Source of the DNA: Porphyrobacter sp. IPPAS B-1204
GTDB taxonomy: Bacteria; Pseudomonadota; Alphaproteobacteria; Sphingomonadales; Sphingomonadaceae
Length of the DNA stretch: 64,000 bases
Reading direction: 5' to 3'
Assembly (NCBI GenBank): GCA_003724185.1
Contig: RHGM01000003.1
Span: 372,001 to 436,000 of the forward strand
The translations under genes were made by a program, and so were the position numbers. The notes below the pieces were generated by a model that made no database searches, had not been told where the DNA came from, and saw only the letters and a program-made list of their open reading frames with translations. Shown here in pieces: positions 40,199 to 49,595 of this stretch (position 1 is its first letter; each line of letters opens with the position of its first letter).

Positions 40199-40240
40199 TA
40201 CGTCGTCCTTTGGCCCGGCCCATTTGCCTGCCGGTGCGGA

Positions 40241-41713
40241 TCAGTCGCGGGCGTTTCCGGTAAAATGTGACACCAGCCGTCCAAGGCCCACGGAATTGGA
40301 CCCCTTGACCAGCACCGCATCCCCATCAGCGAGGCCGAATTGCCCGAGCAGCGTGATCGCTTCGGCAGGCCCTTCGCAATGCGCGAAGGTCGCGCCATTG
40401 CCAAGCGCCGCGGCGGAGGCTTTCCCCAGTTCGTCCCCAAGCGCACGCATCTCCTCGCCGACGAGGATGGCGTGGGTCACGCCCGCCTCGGCCAGGGGTT
40501 CGGCCAGTTGGCGGTGGAAGCGGTCGCTAAAATCGCCCAGTTCCTTCATGCTGCCCAGCACTGCGATGCGCCGCTTGGCAGGCGTGGCGGCGAGCGCCTT
40601 CAGGGTGGCGCGCATGGATGCCGGGTTGGCGTTGTAGCTTTCGTCGATCAGCAGCGCGGTTCCGCCCGCCGCCGGAATGGTGTGGCGCGCCCCGCGGCCC
40701 TTCAGCCCGCCCATTTCGGCAAGGGCAAGGCCCGCGCTCGCCAGATCGCCGCCAGCGGCGCGCACTGCCGCCATGACGCCCAGCGAATTGACGATCCAGT
40801 GTTCGCCCGGTTCGGCGATGGTGTAACAAATGCGCCGGTCGCCGAGGTCCGCCGTGACGAGCGAGCCGCCCCCGTTTGCGGGGATCGCGTCAAGCAGACG
40901 CACATCTGCGTTGGCAGCGCGCCCGAAGGTGACGACCTGCGCGCCGCACGCCTTGGCATGACCGATCATGCGTTCGGCCCATTCGCTATCCGCCGGAATG
41001 ATCGCGACGCCGCCCGGCACCAGCCCGGTGAATATCTGCGACTTCTCGTCAGCGATGGCCTCAAGACTGCCGAGGTTCTCGATATGCGCGGGCGCGATGG
41101 TGGTGATCAGTGCCACATGCGGACGGGCATGGGCTGACAGTGGCGCGATTTCGCCCTGGTGGTTCATGCCCATCTCGAACACGCCGAACTTCGCACGTGC
41201 GGGCATCCGCGCCAGCGAAAGCGGCACGCCGACATGGTTGTTGTAACTGCGCACAGAACGATGCGCCGCGCCCCGGCTGGCGCGGTCAAGGCAGGCGAAG
41301 ATTGCCTCCTTCACCCCCGTCTTGCCGACCGAACCGGTGATCCCGATCCGCACCGCCTCGATGGCCCGGTCGCGCGCGGCGTGGGCCAGCGCGTGGAGCG
41401 CGGCGGTGGTATCTCCAACCAGCACGTGCGGAAAATCGACCGGACGATCAACAATCGCGGCAACCGCGCCCTTGGCAAAGGCTGCGTCGATGAAGCGGTG
41501 GCCGTCCATTGCTTCGCCCTTCAGGGCAACAAACACATCCCCCGGCTTCACATCGCGGGAGTCCATCTCGACGCCGGATGCCTGAAAATCATGGCTGGCT
41601 GTGCCGCCCGTGGCCGCCGCAATCTCGGCAGCGCTCCACAGCGCCATGGGCAGAGTGTCGCGGGCGAGGACCGGCCATTGGTGCAGCATGGGGTGAGCGA
41701 CAGGCGCGTTCAT
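40241..41713 (-). CDS. murF: UDP-MurNAc-tripeptide--D-alanyl-D-alanine ligase
   Basis: Adds D-Ala-D-Ala to complete the UDP-MurNAc-pentapeptide; 490 residues. The ATP loop is GSVGKTGVKE, with MGMNHQGEI and LIDESYNANPASM further on. ATG 41713 overlaps the murE stop by one base (TGATG); the upstream in-frame ATG at 41734 lies inside murE and is less likely. The N-terminus has about 25 extra residues before the MurF fold starts. Confidence 0.95.
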   Translation of the reverse strand: MNAPVAHPMLHQWPVLARDTLPMALWSAAEIAAATGGTASHDFQASGVEMDSRDVKPGDVFVALKGEAMDGHRFIDAAFAKGAVAAIVDRPVDFPHVLVGDTTAALHALAHAARDRAIEAVRIGITGSVGKTGVKEAIFACLDRASRGAAHRSVRSYNNHVGVPLSLARMPARAKFGVFEMGMNHQGEIAPLSAHARPHVALITTIAPAHIENLGSLEAIADEKSQIFTGLVPGGVAIIPADSEWAERMIGHAKACGAQVVTFGRAANADVRLLDAIPANGGGSLVTADLGDRRICYTIAEPGEHWIVNSLGVMAAVRAAGGDLASAGLALAEMGGLKGRGARHTIPAAGGTALLIDESYNANPASMRATLKALAATPAKRRIAVLGSMKELGDFSDRFHRQLAEPLAEAGVTHAILVGEEMRALGDELGKASAAALGNGATFAHCEGPAEAITLLGQFGLADGDAVLVKGSNSVGLGRLVSHFTGNARD

Positions 41714-43188
41714 CAGCACTGGCCTCCCGCACATTCGCGCGCGACTTCGACATCGTCGAAAGCTTCGATCCGCATTGTTTCTCCTGACCCGAATATTTGT
41801 CCCTGCTCGTGCCCCTTGCCCGCGATCAGCACAATGTCGCGTGGCCCGGCTTCCCCAACTGCGGCAGCAATGGCAGCGCGGCGGCCTTCGATTTCGCGGG
41901 TGTTGGCCCCTGCGCCTGCCATGATCGCGGCGCGGATGGCGGCGGGATTCTCGCTGCGGGGGTTGTCATCGGTGACGATGGCGACATCGGCGGCGCGCGC
42001 GGCGACTTCGCCCATCTGGGGGCGCTTGCCCGCGTCCCGATCCCCGCCTGCGCCGAACACAACGATCAACCGCCCGCCATCCGCCACGTGCGGGCGCAGC
42101 GCGGCGATGGCGGCTTCGAGCGCGTCGGGTGTGTGGGCATAATCGACATAGGCGGGCGCCCCTGCCTGATTGAGCGCAGCACGCTCCAGCCGCCCGCGCA
42201 CGGGCTGCAAGCGGGTCAAGGCGTCGAACACCGCACTCGGCCCCACGCCGGTCGCCAGCGCCAGCCCGGCCGAGACCAGCGCATTGGCTGCCTGATAGGC
42301 GCCGATCAGCGGCAGGTTCACTTTCCGCGTTTCGGCGCCATGCTTGATGGTGAGCATCTGGCCAAGCTGGCCCGGTTCCCGCGAGACAAGCCGCAGGAAT
42401 TCCCCGCCCTCGCCCACGGTCAGCACCTTGAGGCCGCGCCCCCGGCCTTGCGCAATCGCTTGTGCCGTCCACGACGACCCGTCCCCGGCATCGTGGATCA
42501 CCGCCGGCGAGCCCGGCGCGACGACTTCGGTGAACAGCCGCATCTTGGCCGCGAAATAGGCCTCCATCGTGCCGTGGTAATCAAGGTGATCACGGCTGAA
42601 ATTGGTGAAGGCGCTGGCCGCAACGGTCAGGCCTTCGTTGCGATACTGGTCGAGCCCGTGGCTCGACGCCTCGTAGGCGACATGGGTCACGCCCTCGCGC
42701 GCCAGCCCTGCCATGTTGGCAAGGAAGGTAACGATGTCCGGCGTGGTCAGCCCGGTTGAAACGCTCCCGTCCGGCGTGGTCACGCCCAGCGTCCCGATGC
42801 TCGCCGCACGCTCGCCCGCCATGCGCCAGATCTGGCGGGTCATTTCGACGCAGGATGTCTTGCCGTTGGTCCCGGTCACCGCAACGATGGTGCCAGGGTA
42901 AGGAGAAAAGAAGCCCGCGGCGAGGCGCGCAAAAGCGCGTCGGGGGGCGACGTCAGCAATGTGCAGCGCACCTTCGACGCGGGCTTCAGGGCGGGCTACG
43001 ACGGCAATCGCGCCCGCTGCGATGGCAGGATGGATGAAGTCCTCGCCATTGACGGTGGCGCCTTCGAAGGCGCCGAATACGGTTCCGGGGGCCACCTTGC
43101 GGTGGTCGATGGCAAAGCCGGTGACCGCCTGATCACCCGCGTCCGCTGCATCCATCCCCGCAGCAGCCAGAAGTTCCGCCAGCCGCAT
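41713..43188 (-). CDS. murE: UDP-MurNAc-tripeptide synthetase (meso-DAP type)
   Basis: Adds the third amino acid of the stem peptide; 491 residues. The ATP loop is GTNGKTSCVEM, and the substrate-recognition motif is DDNPRSENP, the DNPR form that goes with meso-diaminopimelate rather than lysine. NFSRDHLDYHGTME and DYAHTPDALE are present. Overlaps the ftsI stop by one base. Confidence 0.95.
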   Translation of the reverse strand: MRLAELLAAAGMDAADAGDQAVTGFAIDHRKVAPGTVFGAFEGATVNGEDFIHPAIAAGAIAVVARPEARVEGALHIADVAPRRAFARLAAGFFSPYPGTIVAVTGTNGKTSCVEMTRQIWRMAGERAASIGTLGVTTPDGSVSTGLTTPDIVTFLANMAGLAREGVTHVAYEASSHGLDQYRNEGLTVAASAFTNFSRDHLDYHGTMEAYFAAKMRLFTEVVAPGSPAVIHDAGDGSSWTAQAIAQGRGRGLKVLTVGEGGEFLRLVSREPGQLGQMLTIKHGAETRKVNLPLIGAYQAANALVSAGLALATGVGPSAVFDALTRLQPVRGRLERAALNQAGAPAYVDYAHTPDALEAAIAALRPHVADGGRLIVVFGAGGDRDAGKRPQMGEVAARAADVAIVTDDNPRSENPAAIRAAIMAGAGANTREIEGRRAAIAAAVGEAGPRDIVLIAGKGHEQGQIFGSGETMRIEAFDDVEVARECAGGQC

Positions 43189-44915
43189 CAGTGCTTGTCC
43201 ACCAGATAACGCAGGTCGGAAATATCGACATCGCGGCTTTCGTCCGGCTGCACGCCCAGCATCGGGCCGATGCGCGGCACCAGCTTGCCGACCACCGGCG
43301 CGGCGGTGTAGCCCGCCGTGCGCTGGAAGCTTGATGCCACTGTGCCCTTCGGCTCGTCCAGCACCACGACCACAACATAACGCGGCGCATCAAGCGGGAA
43401 GGCAGCCGCAAAGGACGACACCAGCGAGGTCTTCCTGTAACCGCCCGCACCGGCCTTTTCCGCCGAGCCGGTCTTGCCGCCCACGCGATAACCCACCGCA
43501 TCTGCCTGCTTGCCCGTTCCATAGAGCGAGATCATCCGCAGCATCTGGCGCATCCGGTGCGAGGTCGATTCCTTGAACACCCGCCGCCCGCGCGGCACGT
43601 CCTTGGGATCAAGCTTCATCAGCGTCGACGGGCGCCAGATCCCGCCATTGACCATCGCCGCATAGGCACTCGCCAGATGGAGCGGCGTCACCGCCAAACC
43701 GTGGCCGTAGCTGACGGTCATGTTCGTCACACGGCTCCACGGTCCCTGCGGCCAGATCGGCCTGCCCTTGCCGGGCAGTTCAATGAAGGGGCGGCGGTCC
43801 ATGCCCAGATCAATCATGGTTTCGCGCAAGCGTTCCGCGCCCAGCGCATCGGCCACACGCGCCGTGACGGTGTTGGAAGAATAGACCAGCGCCTGCGGCA
43901 CGTTCAGGCTTGCGCCCTTGGGCTTCAGATCCTTGATCGTGCGGCGGCCGACCGCAACCGGGCTGGCATCCCACGGCTTGCTCAGATCGCGCACCACGCC
44001 TGCATCAATGGCAGCGGCAACGCTGAGCGGCTTGAAGGTCGAGCCGAGCTCGTAAACCCCGTTGGTGGCGCGGTTGAACACATTGGTGGCCCCGGCAGCG
44101 CCCGCGGTGTTGGGGTCGAATTCGGGCAGGGATGCCATCGCCATCACCTCGCCCGTATCGACATCCAGCACGATGCCCGCCGCGCCGATGGCATTGGTCG
44201 CCAGCATGCCCTTGCGCAGTTCATCCTCGAGCGCACCCTGCGCCCGCACATCGATCGACAGGGCCACCGGCTCCATGCGCGTGTCGGGATGGCTGAGGTC
44301 CTTTTCCAGCACCTCTTCCATGCCGATCTTGCCGCCCTGATCCTCGACCACATAGCCAAGGACATGCGCCGCAAGCGTGCCTTGCGGATAATAGCGATCC
44401 GTCTCACGCGGGATTTCCAGCGCGATCTCGCCCAGCGCGAAGACCTTGTTGGCCTCTTCCGGCAGGATCCGGCGGCGCAGATAGCCCGGCTTGCCCGAGG
44501 CGAGGCGGCGGGCCATGCGCGCTTCATCCAGATCGGGGAAGATGCCCTTCAAGGCGCTGGCGACTTCCTGCGGGCTGCGCACCAGCGGGCTGCCGGTATC
44601 GCCCATCGCCGTGGGTTCGAACCACAAGGCATAGGCGGGGAAAGCCCGGGCAAGCGGCGCGCCGTGGCGATCGGTGATTTCGCCGCGCGGCGGCAGCAGG
44701 GCTTCTTCCATGCTGGTGCGCTGCGGGGCTGACCCGGCAAAGCCGAGCGAGGCGATCCGCACCAGCGCGATCAGCGCGATCAGCGTGAAGCCGGTGATCA
44801 GCGCCAGCACGCGCAGCTTGGCAGTGTTGAGCAGTTGCGCGCGCAGGCCGATGCTGGGCAGGCGGCCAGCGGGGATCACAGGGGTGGCGGCAAGCGGGGC
44901 CGCCAGCGTGTTCAT
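43188..44915 (-). CDS. ftsI: Septal D,D-transpeptidase PBP3
   Basis: Class B penicillin-binding protein of 575 residues. One N-terminal transmembrane helix (about 35-55), a dimerisation/pedestal part, then the transpeptidase domain: active-site STFK around residue 290, SSN in VYSSNTVTA, and KTG in VGGKTGSAEKA. It cross-links septal peptidoglycan together with FtsW. The start overlaps the ftsL stop (ATGA). Confidence 0.95.
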   Translation of the reverse strand: MNTLAAPLAATPVIPAGRLPSIGLRAQLLNTAKLRVLALITGFTLIALIALVRIASLGFAGSAPQRTSMEEALLPPRGEITDRHGAPLARAFPAYALWFEPTAMGDTGSPLVRSPQEVASALKGIFPDLDEARMARRLASGKPGYLRRRILPEEANKVFALGEIALEIPRETDRYYPQGTLAAHVLGYVVEDQGGKIGMEEVLEKDLSHPDTRMEPVALSIDVRAQGALEDELRKGMLATNAIGAAGIVLDVDTGEVMAMASLPEFDPNTAGAAGATNVFNRATNGVYELGSTFKPLSVAAAIDAGVVRDLSKPWDASPVAVGRRTIKDLKPKGASLNVPQALVYSSNTVTARVADALGAERLRETMIDLGMDRRPFIELPGKGRPIWPQGPWSRVTNMTVSYGHGLAVTPLHLASAYAAMVNGGIWRPSTLMKLDPKDVPRGRRVFKESTSHRMRQMLRMISLYGTGKQADAVGYRVGGKTGSAEKAGAGGYRKTSLVSSFAAAFPLDAPRYVVVVVLDEPKGTVASSFQRTAGYTAAPVVGKLVPRIGPMLGVQPDESRDVDISDLRYLVDKH

Positions 44916-45478
44916 TCGCCCGCCCCCGCGGCAGCGATCTTGGCGGCCGGCTTGGCTGTCGTCCGGGGCGATTCCGCTCGCGCCGGACGGATCGGCGAGG
45001 CCTCGATCAGAAAGTCGCCAAAGGCATCGGCGAACACCGCGCCTGCATCCTTTTCCGTTTCCACCGAGGCAAGCGTCACCTTTGCGCCCGACACCGGCGA
45101 GCGCATCGGCGCATCGGCTTCCGGCGCAGCATCGGCGCTCTCAGCGCGGGCAAGGCGGATCGGCGCGGGCGCATCGGGGCCAAGGCGTTCACCAAGGCTC
45201 GCCAGCTGGCGTTCGGCATCGAGGAACTGCCCGGCACGGGGCGCGGCATAGCCGAATTCAACCGTGTTCCATTCGGCCAGCTGGCGCTGGCTAGCGCGGG
45301 TTTCAAATTCGGTTTCCAGCAGCAGCGTTTCCCGCTCCAGCGCGATCAACTGGCGTTCGGCCAGCAGCACTTCGCTTTTCACCGCGTGCACCTTGAAGCT
45401 GAGCACGACCACCAGCGCCGCGCAGACCGCCAGCACCGCCATCCAACCCAGCGAACGGGCCTGAGAGCTGTTCATCAT
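44912..45478 (-). CDS. ftsL: Cell division protein FtsL
   Basis: A 188-residue bitopic protein placed between rsmH and ftsI as FtsL always is. A single helix (about residues 11-28) is followed by a short coiled coil (about 35-65) and then an Ala/Pro/Glu-rich tail of about 110 residues, making it longer than the E. coli protein. It is assigned mainly from position and topology because FtsL sequences are poorly conserved. Two adjacent ATG codons (45478 and 45475) overlap the rsmH stop. Confidence 0.85.
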   Translation of the reverse strand: MMNSSQARSLGWMAVLAVCAALVVVLSFKVHAVKSEVLLAERQLIALERETLLLETEFETRASQRQLAEWNTVEFGYAAPRAGQFLDAERQLASLGERLGPDAPAPIRLARAESADAAPEADAPMRSPVSGAKVTLASVETEKDAGAVFADAFGDFLIEASPIRPARAESPRTTAKPAAKIAAAGAGE

Positions 45479-46419
45479 GCGGCTAGGCTCCTTGGGGCAG
45501 CGCCGGTGCGATTTGCATGGCGCAAGGTGGATGAACGGGCGCGCGGGTTGCGGGCGATTTCGGCCTCGGACGGACGAATAGCCTTGGACACTTGCGCGAA
45601 GGTTGGCGGAGGGCCGGGGATTTCCCCGGGCAGGTGGCGCGAGACAGAGCGGCCAGCGCCGCTCCGGTCGCGCAGGAATTGCTTCACGATCCGGTCTTCA
45701 AGGCTGTGGAAGCTGACCACGGCCAGCACGCCGCCTTCGCTCAGCAAAGCTTCGGCTGCGGCAAGCCCCGCCTCAAGCTCGCCCAGCTCGTCGTTCACAT
45801 GGATGCGCACGGCCTGGAAGGTGCGGGTCGCCGGGTCTTTCTTGTCGTGGGGTTTGTGGCCCAAGGCGCGGCGCACCACGCGCGCCAGTTCGCCCGTGGT
45901 CGCCAGCGGGCGCGCGGCCACGATGGCGCGGGCCACCCGGCGCGACTGGCGTTCCTCGCCGTAGCGATACAGCACGTTGGCAATCGCTTCCTCGTCAGCG
46001 GTGTTGAGGAAATCGGCGGCGCTCTCCCCGTCCTGGCTCATCCGCATGTCGAGCGGGCCGTCATGCATGAAGGCAAAGCCGCGGTCGCCCTGATCGAGCT
46101 GCATCGAGGACACGCCGATATCCATCACCACGGCATCGACGCGGGCCACGCCGATGGCGGCCAGTTCTTCGCGCATCGCCGAAAAGCGGGCCGGGTGCAG
46201 CACGAGGCGGCCGTCAAAGCGCAGGGCCATCGCCTGCCCCGCGGCAATCGCATCGGGGTCACGGTCAAATGCATGGACGCTCGCACCAGCTTCCAGCAGT
46301 GCGGCGGTGTATCCGCCCGCCCCGAAGGTCGCATCGACGATAGTCATGCCCGGACGCGGTGCGATTGCGGCGACCACTTCATCCAGCAGCACGGGGATAT
46401 GAGGGGCGCCCTGGATCAT
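45475..46419 (-). CDS. rsmH: 16S rRNA C1402 N4-methyltransferase
   Basis: SAM-dependent methyltransferase of 314 residues acting at the decoding site of 16S rRNA. Motifs: [40 protein letters not shown], and [16 protein letters not shown] 46419 has GAGGAAGG upstream and overlaps the mraZ stop by four bases. Confidence 0.96.
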   Translation of the reverse strand: MIQGAPHIPVLLDEVVAAIAPRPGMTIVDATFGAGGYTAALLEAGASVHAFDRDPDAIAAGQAMALRFDGRLVLHPARFSAMREELAAIGVARVDAVVMDIGVSSMQLDQGDRGFAFMHDGPLDMRMSQDGESAADFLNTADEEAIANVLYRYGEERQSRRVARAIVAARPLATTGELARVVRRALGHKPHDKKDPATRTFQAVRIHVNDELGELEAGLAAAEALLSEGGVLAVVSFHSLEDRIVKQFLRDRSGAGRSVSRHLPGEIPGPPPTFAQVSKAIRPSEAEIARNPRARSSTLRHANRTGAAPRSLAA

Positions 46420-46906
46420 GCCGCCTTCCTCGCCGCTGCCATCAGCGTTTCGCAGGCCGCCTGCGCGCCCTTCCATTCGGGGCCCATGCGCATGAGTTGT
46501 TCGGGAGCCCAGACAAAGAAAAACTCGCCCGCCGCGTGGAAATAGAGCCCGTCGGTGACCTTGCCGAGGCCGCGCAGATGCTCGGGCATGACAAAGCGGC
46601 CACTGTCATCAAAAGGCAGGTGCATGTAGCCGAACAGCTGTCCGGCGCGCACATCACGGTCGAAATTGGTATCGCCAAGACGGATCGCGCGTTCTTCCTC
46701 GCGGTCAAGCTGCTGCTGCAACTGATCGCGGCGCGAGGTGCCGAAGCCGATCAGGCAATCGAACTTGCCGTGGGCCGAAAGGCACAGGGTGCGGTTGCCG
46801 CCGGAGCTTTCCTTGACCGCCTTGCGGAACTCGGGCGGAAGGACAAAGCGGCCCTTCTCGCCGCGGGCGAGTAAGCTTGGCCGTTATATCCTCCAAAAGC
46901 AGACAC
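46416..46906 (-). pseudogene. mraZ: MraZ, dcw cluster regulator, with an apparent one-base frameshift
   Basis: MraZ is a DNA-binding repressor of the dcw cluster with two AbrB-like halves. The N-terminal frame starts at GTG 46906 (GAGGGGA upstream) and reads SAFGGYNGQAYSP; the rest of the protein, RGEKGRFVLPPEFRKAV onward to [12 protein letters not shown] and the end at 46416, is in a different frame. The break is at the GGG (CCC on the coding strand) at 46865-46867: one more C would give a continuous 163-residue protein, the usual family length. In the second frame a TAA lies just before the junction and no ATG precedes residue 60 or so. True inactivation, a sequencing/assembly indel, or programmed shifting are all possible; an indel error is the simplest. 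Confidence 0.85.
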
Positions 46907-47294
46907 GTGCCTGCGTTCCCCTCTAGCCCCGATGCGGCGCGCCCCTGAGCGCCACCGCGTGTTGATGCGACATGCCTTCCCCGTCCCGCCAAGCGCGCAA
47001 GCGCGGCGGTCCGTCCGGCCCCACCAGCCGGACGCGATGCATACGAGCATGTCTGATGGACCCCGGTCTTATCGGGGAAGGCGCGGGGATGGAAGGTTTT
47101 TTCTAGGGATTAGCGGGGAAAATATGGGAAGTATTTGTTATAAATATATTTTATACGCCACGTTAGACCCCGCCATTGCCCGTGTCCGGACAGCAAAACC
47201 CTGAAATCATGGGAACAAAAAGAGAATATCCCGCCATTTCCCCGATCCGGCCCGACTCCGAGTCTCGTGCCGCCCGTGTTTTCCCCGGCCCGCA
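46907..47294. promoter_or_regulatory. dcw cluster promoter region
   Basis: 388 bases without a gene. A strongly AT-rich stretch (47130-47158) stands out from the GC-rich surroundings and contains TATAAA-like -10 sequences on the minus strand, suited to the mraZ/dcw promoter. GC-rich sequence lies between it and the mraZ start. Direct xGGGA repeats overlap the likely start of transcription (see the separate entry). Confidence 0.6.
47074..47129 (+). promoter_or_regulatory. Candidate MraZ boxes: phased xGGGA repeats
   Basis: Five pentamers of xGGGA form occur at 47074 (GGGGA), 47085 (GGGGA), 47105 (AGGGA), 47115 (GGGGA) and 47125 (TGGGA). The last three are exactly 10 bases apart and the second is 20 bases before them. 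MraZ of other bacteria binds TGGG(A/G)-like direct repeats with 10-base spacing upstream of mraZ. Here the repeats read on the strand opposite to mraZ, which weakens the match. Confidence 0.5.
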
Positions 47295-48128
47295 TCATTC
47301 CAGCGACTCCTCCAGCACCGCCCGCAAGGTCGTGCCGCCCTCTCCGGCAAGCTCGGGGTGCTCGAACAGGGCTGCATCGGCGATCAGCGTGACCTGCCCC
47401 TCGCCCACCCGGCAGCGTGCGGCGGCGCCTTCAGCCAGCAGGGTGCAGTCCGCCGCCGCCGGATCGGTGATGGCGATCTGCCCCGCCAAGGCGAGCGGAA
47501 GCACAGCATCGCCAAGGCGGACAGTTCTGACCGTGGCCGCCTGCGTCTCGTCAAAGCGGATCGCCATGCCCCAGCGCGCCACCACCGGCGGGATCAACGC
47601 GATTTCCACCGGGCGGCGCGGATCGCCCAGCGGCAGATCATATTCCCCCGTCAGCGCCGGATCGAGCATCAACAGCAGGCGCCCGCCCGCGCGCACCCAC
47701 GCGTCGAGCGCGACATTATCCGCCGGCGAAAGCCCGCGCGGCTGGATCACTGCCAGCCGTTCCCGCCCCCCCAGAGGCCCGGCAACCAGGTCTTCTGGCG
47801 GCACGCCGGGGCCAGGCGAAAGCGTATCGAGGGCGATCGCGGCGTAGCAAGGGCCCATCGCCGCCTGCTGCCACGGCAGCGGGGCCCGGCCGTTCATCAC
47901 ATCATCCATGTCCGCACCCAGCGGCCAGAACAGCGGAAGGCTCGTCAAGACGTCGACCGGAGGCGGCGGCTCACCCGCCGCAGACCAGCCATTGGCACAC
48001 TTGATCGGCGCGGCGGCCTGCGCGGCAACAGGATCGGACGACGCTTCCCGGCACGCCGACAGCCCGGGCAAAACCGCCAGCAGCGCGGCGGCGAGCGCCC
48101 CGGCCGGCCTAATCCGGCTGCGCGGCAT
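47295..48128 (-). CDS. GldG/DUF4350-like lipoprotein, unknown function
   Basis: A 277-residue lipoprotein (lipobox LSAC near residue 22) with a soluble domain resembling the periplasmic GldG/DUF4350 fold of gliding/ABC-type accessory proteins: the segment LDAWVRAGGRLLLMLDPALTG is typical of that group. Two further Cys pairs are present. ATG 48128 lies 20 bases inside the preceding gene, so translation is probably coupled to it. Function unassigned. Confidence 0.7.
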   Translation of the reverse strand: MPRSRIRPAGALAAALLAVLPGLSACREASSDPVAAQAAAPIKCANGWSAAGEPPPPVDVLTSLPLFWPLGADMDDVMNGRAPLPWQQAAMGPCYAAIALDTLSPGPGVPPEDLVAGPLGGRERLAVIQPRGLSPADNVALDAWVRAGGRLLLMLDPALTGEYDLPLGDPRRPVEIALIPPVVARWGMAIRFDETQAATVRTVRLGDAVLPLALAGQIAITDPAAADCTLLAEGAAARCRVGEGQVTLIADAALFEHPELAGEGGTTLRAVLEESLE

Positions 48129-48519
48129 TGCCGGGGGCGGCAGGCGGCGGCGGCGTTGGCGCGGCGCTGGGTTCGGCGGCGATGTCGGGTACAACGCCCG
48201 CATCTGCGAGCGGGTTGGCCTGCGCAGGCTTGGGCGCGGGCTCGGTGGTGGGCGCCGCCTCGGGCACGGCCTGATCGTCATTCATGTCAGCCTGCCCGCC
48301 AATGATGCTGGCCAGACCAACCAGCAGCACCATCGCCGCGATCCCGATCGTCCCGACCTGCAAACGCTGCACCGCTTCGGCGCGGGCCTGCCCGGCGGTG
48401 GAAATCTCCTCCGCCTCGCTCCCGTCGCGCGGGGCGGTCATGAAACTGCGCGCGCCCGGACCGAACAGGCTGCGCTGGTTCATGCGCCGCAGCCGCTCGA
48501 TCAGCGAAGGACGGCTCAC
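48109..48519 (-). CDS. Small single-pass membrane protein following cysK
   Basis: A 136-residue protein with a basic N-terminus, one transmembrane helix (about residues 55-75, VGTIGIAAMVLLVGLASIIG) and a Pro/Ala-rich tail. Not recognised. It starts at GTG 48519, overlapping the cysK stop as GTGA, and overlaps the lipoprotein gene at its end. Both junctions point to translational coupling of cysK with two envelope proteins. Confidence 0.65.
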   Translation of the reverse strand: MSRPSLIERLRRMNQRSLFGPGARSFMTAPRDGSEAEEISTAGQARAEAVQRLQVGTIGIAAMVLLVGLASIIGGQADMNDDQAVPEAAPTTEPAPKPAQANPLADAGVVPDIAAEPSAAPTPPPPAAPGNAAQPD

Positions 48520-49544
48520 GCGCTGGTCCCCTCTGCGCGCCCGAGCCAATCGAACACCGGCAGGCCCTTGGCGGCGAGCCATTCGGGGTTGTAGAGCGTC
48601 GACAGATAGCGAAAGCCCGTGTCGCACAGGATGGTGACGACCTGAGGGTTGTCGCGCCCCTCGGCCACCAGCTCCTTGCCGAGCGCCACGGCGCCTGCAA
48701 CGTTGATCCCCGAGGACAGGCCGAGACACAGGCCCTCCTTGCGCAACAGGTGCTCCACCCAGCGCAGGCCTTCTTCGTCGCGGATCCGATACTGCGTGTC
48801 GATCGGTGCGCCTTCGAGATTGGCGGTGATGCGCCCCTGCCCGATGCCTTCGGCCACCGAAGACCCCTCGGCCCGCAATTCGCCGTGGGCGTAGTAATTG
48901 TACAGCGCCGCGCCGTGCGGATCGGTCAGCGCGATGCGGATGTTCTCGTCAAAAGCCTTGAGGCCGAGGCCGACCCCCGCGATTGTCCCGCCAGTGCCTG
49001 CCGCGCAGGTGAAGCCATCGACGCGGCCGCCCAATTGCTCCCAGATTTCCGGCGCGGTGCCTTCGATATGGGCGCGGCGGTTGGCGATATTGTCGAACTG
49101 GTTGGCCCAGACTGCGCCCGGTGTTTCCTCGGCCAACCGGCGCGAGGTGTGGACGAAGTGGCCTGCATCGGCGAATTTGGTCGGCGGCACCAGCACCAGC
49201 TCCGCACCCAATGCCCGCAGCGTGTCCATCTTCTCCTTGGACTGGTTGTCGGGCATCACGATGATCGTCTTGTAGCCCTTGGCATTGGCGACCAGCGCCA
49301 CGCCGATCCCGGTGTTGCCCGCGGTGCCTTCGACCACCGTGCCGCCGGGTTTAAGCTCACCCCGCGCCTCGGCATCGCGGACGATATACAGCGCCGCCCG
49401 GTCTTTCACCGAGGAGCCGGGGTTGGCGAATTCGCACTTGCCATAGATGTCGCAGCCCGCTGCGGCGCTGGGGCCGGCAAGGCGGACGAGGGGCGTGTTA
49501 CCGATCAGCGCGAGGGTATCGCCAAAGGGGCGGGTGATGTTCAT
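48516..49544 (-). CDS. cysK: Cysteine synthase A
   Basis: PLP enzyme of 342 residues forming cysteine from O-acetylserine and sulfide, the product of the cysI/cysH pathway at 12794-16759. The PLP lysine is in NPGSSVKDRAA, followed by EGTAGNTGIGVALV, the substrate loop, and the phosphate-binding GTGGTIAGVG; the C-terminal CDTGFRYLSTLY fits this group. Divergent from nothing: the next upstream gene ends 51 bases away on the same strand. Confidence 0.92.
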   Translation of the reverse strand: MNITRPFGDTLALIGNTPLVRLAGPSAAAGCDIYGKCEFANPGSSVKDRAALYIVRDAEARGELKPGGTVVEGTAGNTGIGVALVANAKGYKTIIVMPDNQSKEKMDTLRALGAELVLVPPTKFADAGHFVHTSRRLAEETPGAVWANQFDNIANRRAHIEGTAPEIWEQLGGRVDGFTCAAGTGGTIAGVGLGLKAFDENIRIALTDPHGAALYNYYAHGELRAEGSSVAEGIGQGRITANLEGAPIDTQYRIRDEEGLRWVEHLLRKEGLCLGLSSGINVAGAVALGKELVAEGRDNPQVVTILCDTGFRYLSTLYNPEWLAAKGLPVFDWLGRAEGTSA

Positions 49545-49595
49545 CGGGTTGAATTAGGCGCTCTGTCAGCGCGGGGCAACGGAGAAGTCCCTGCT

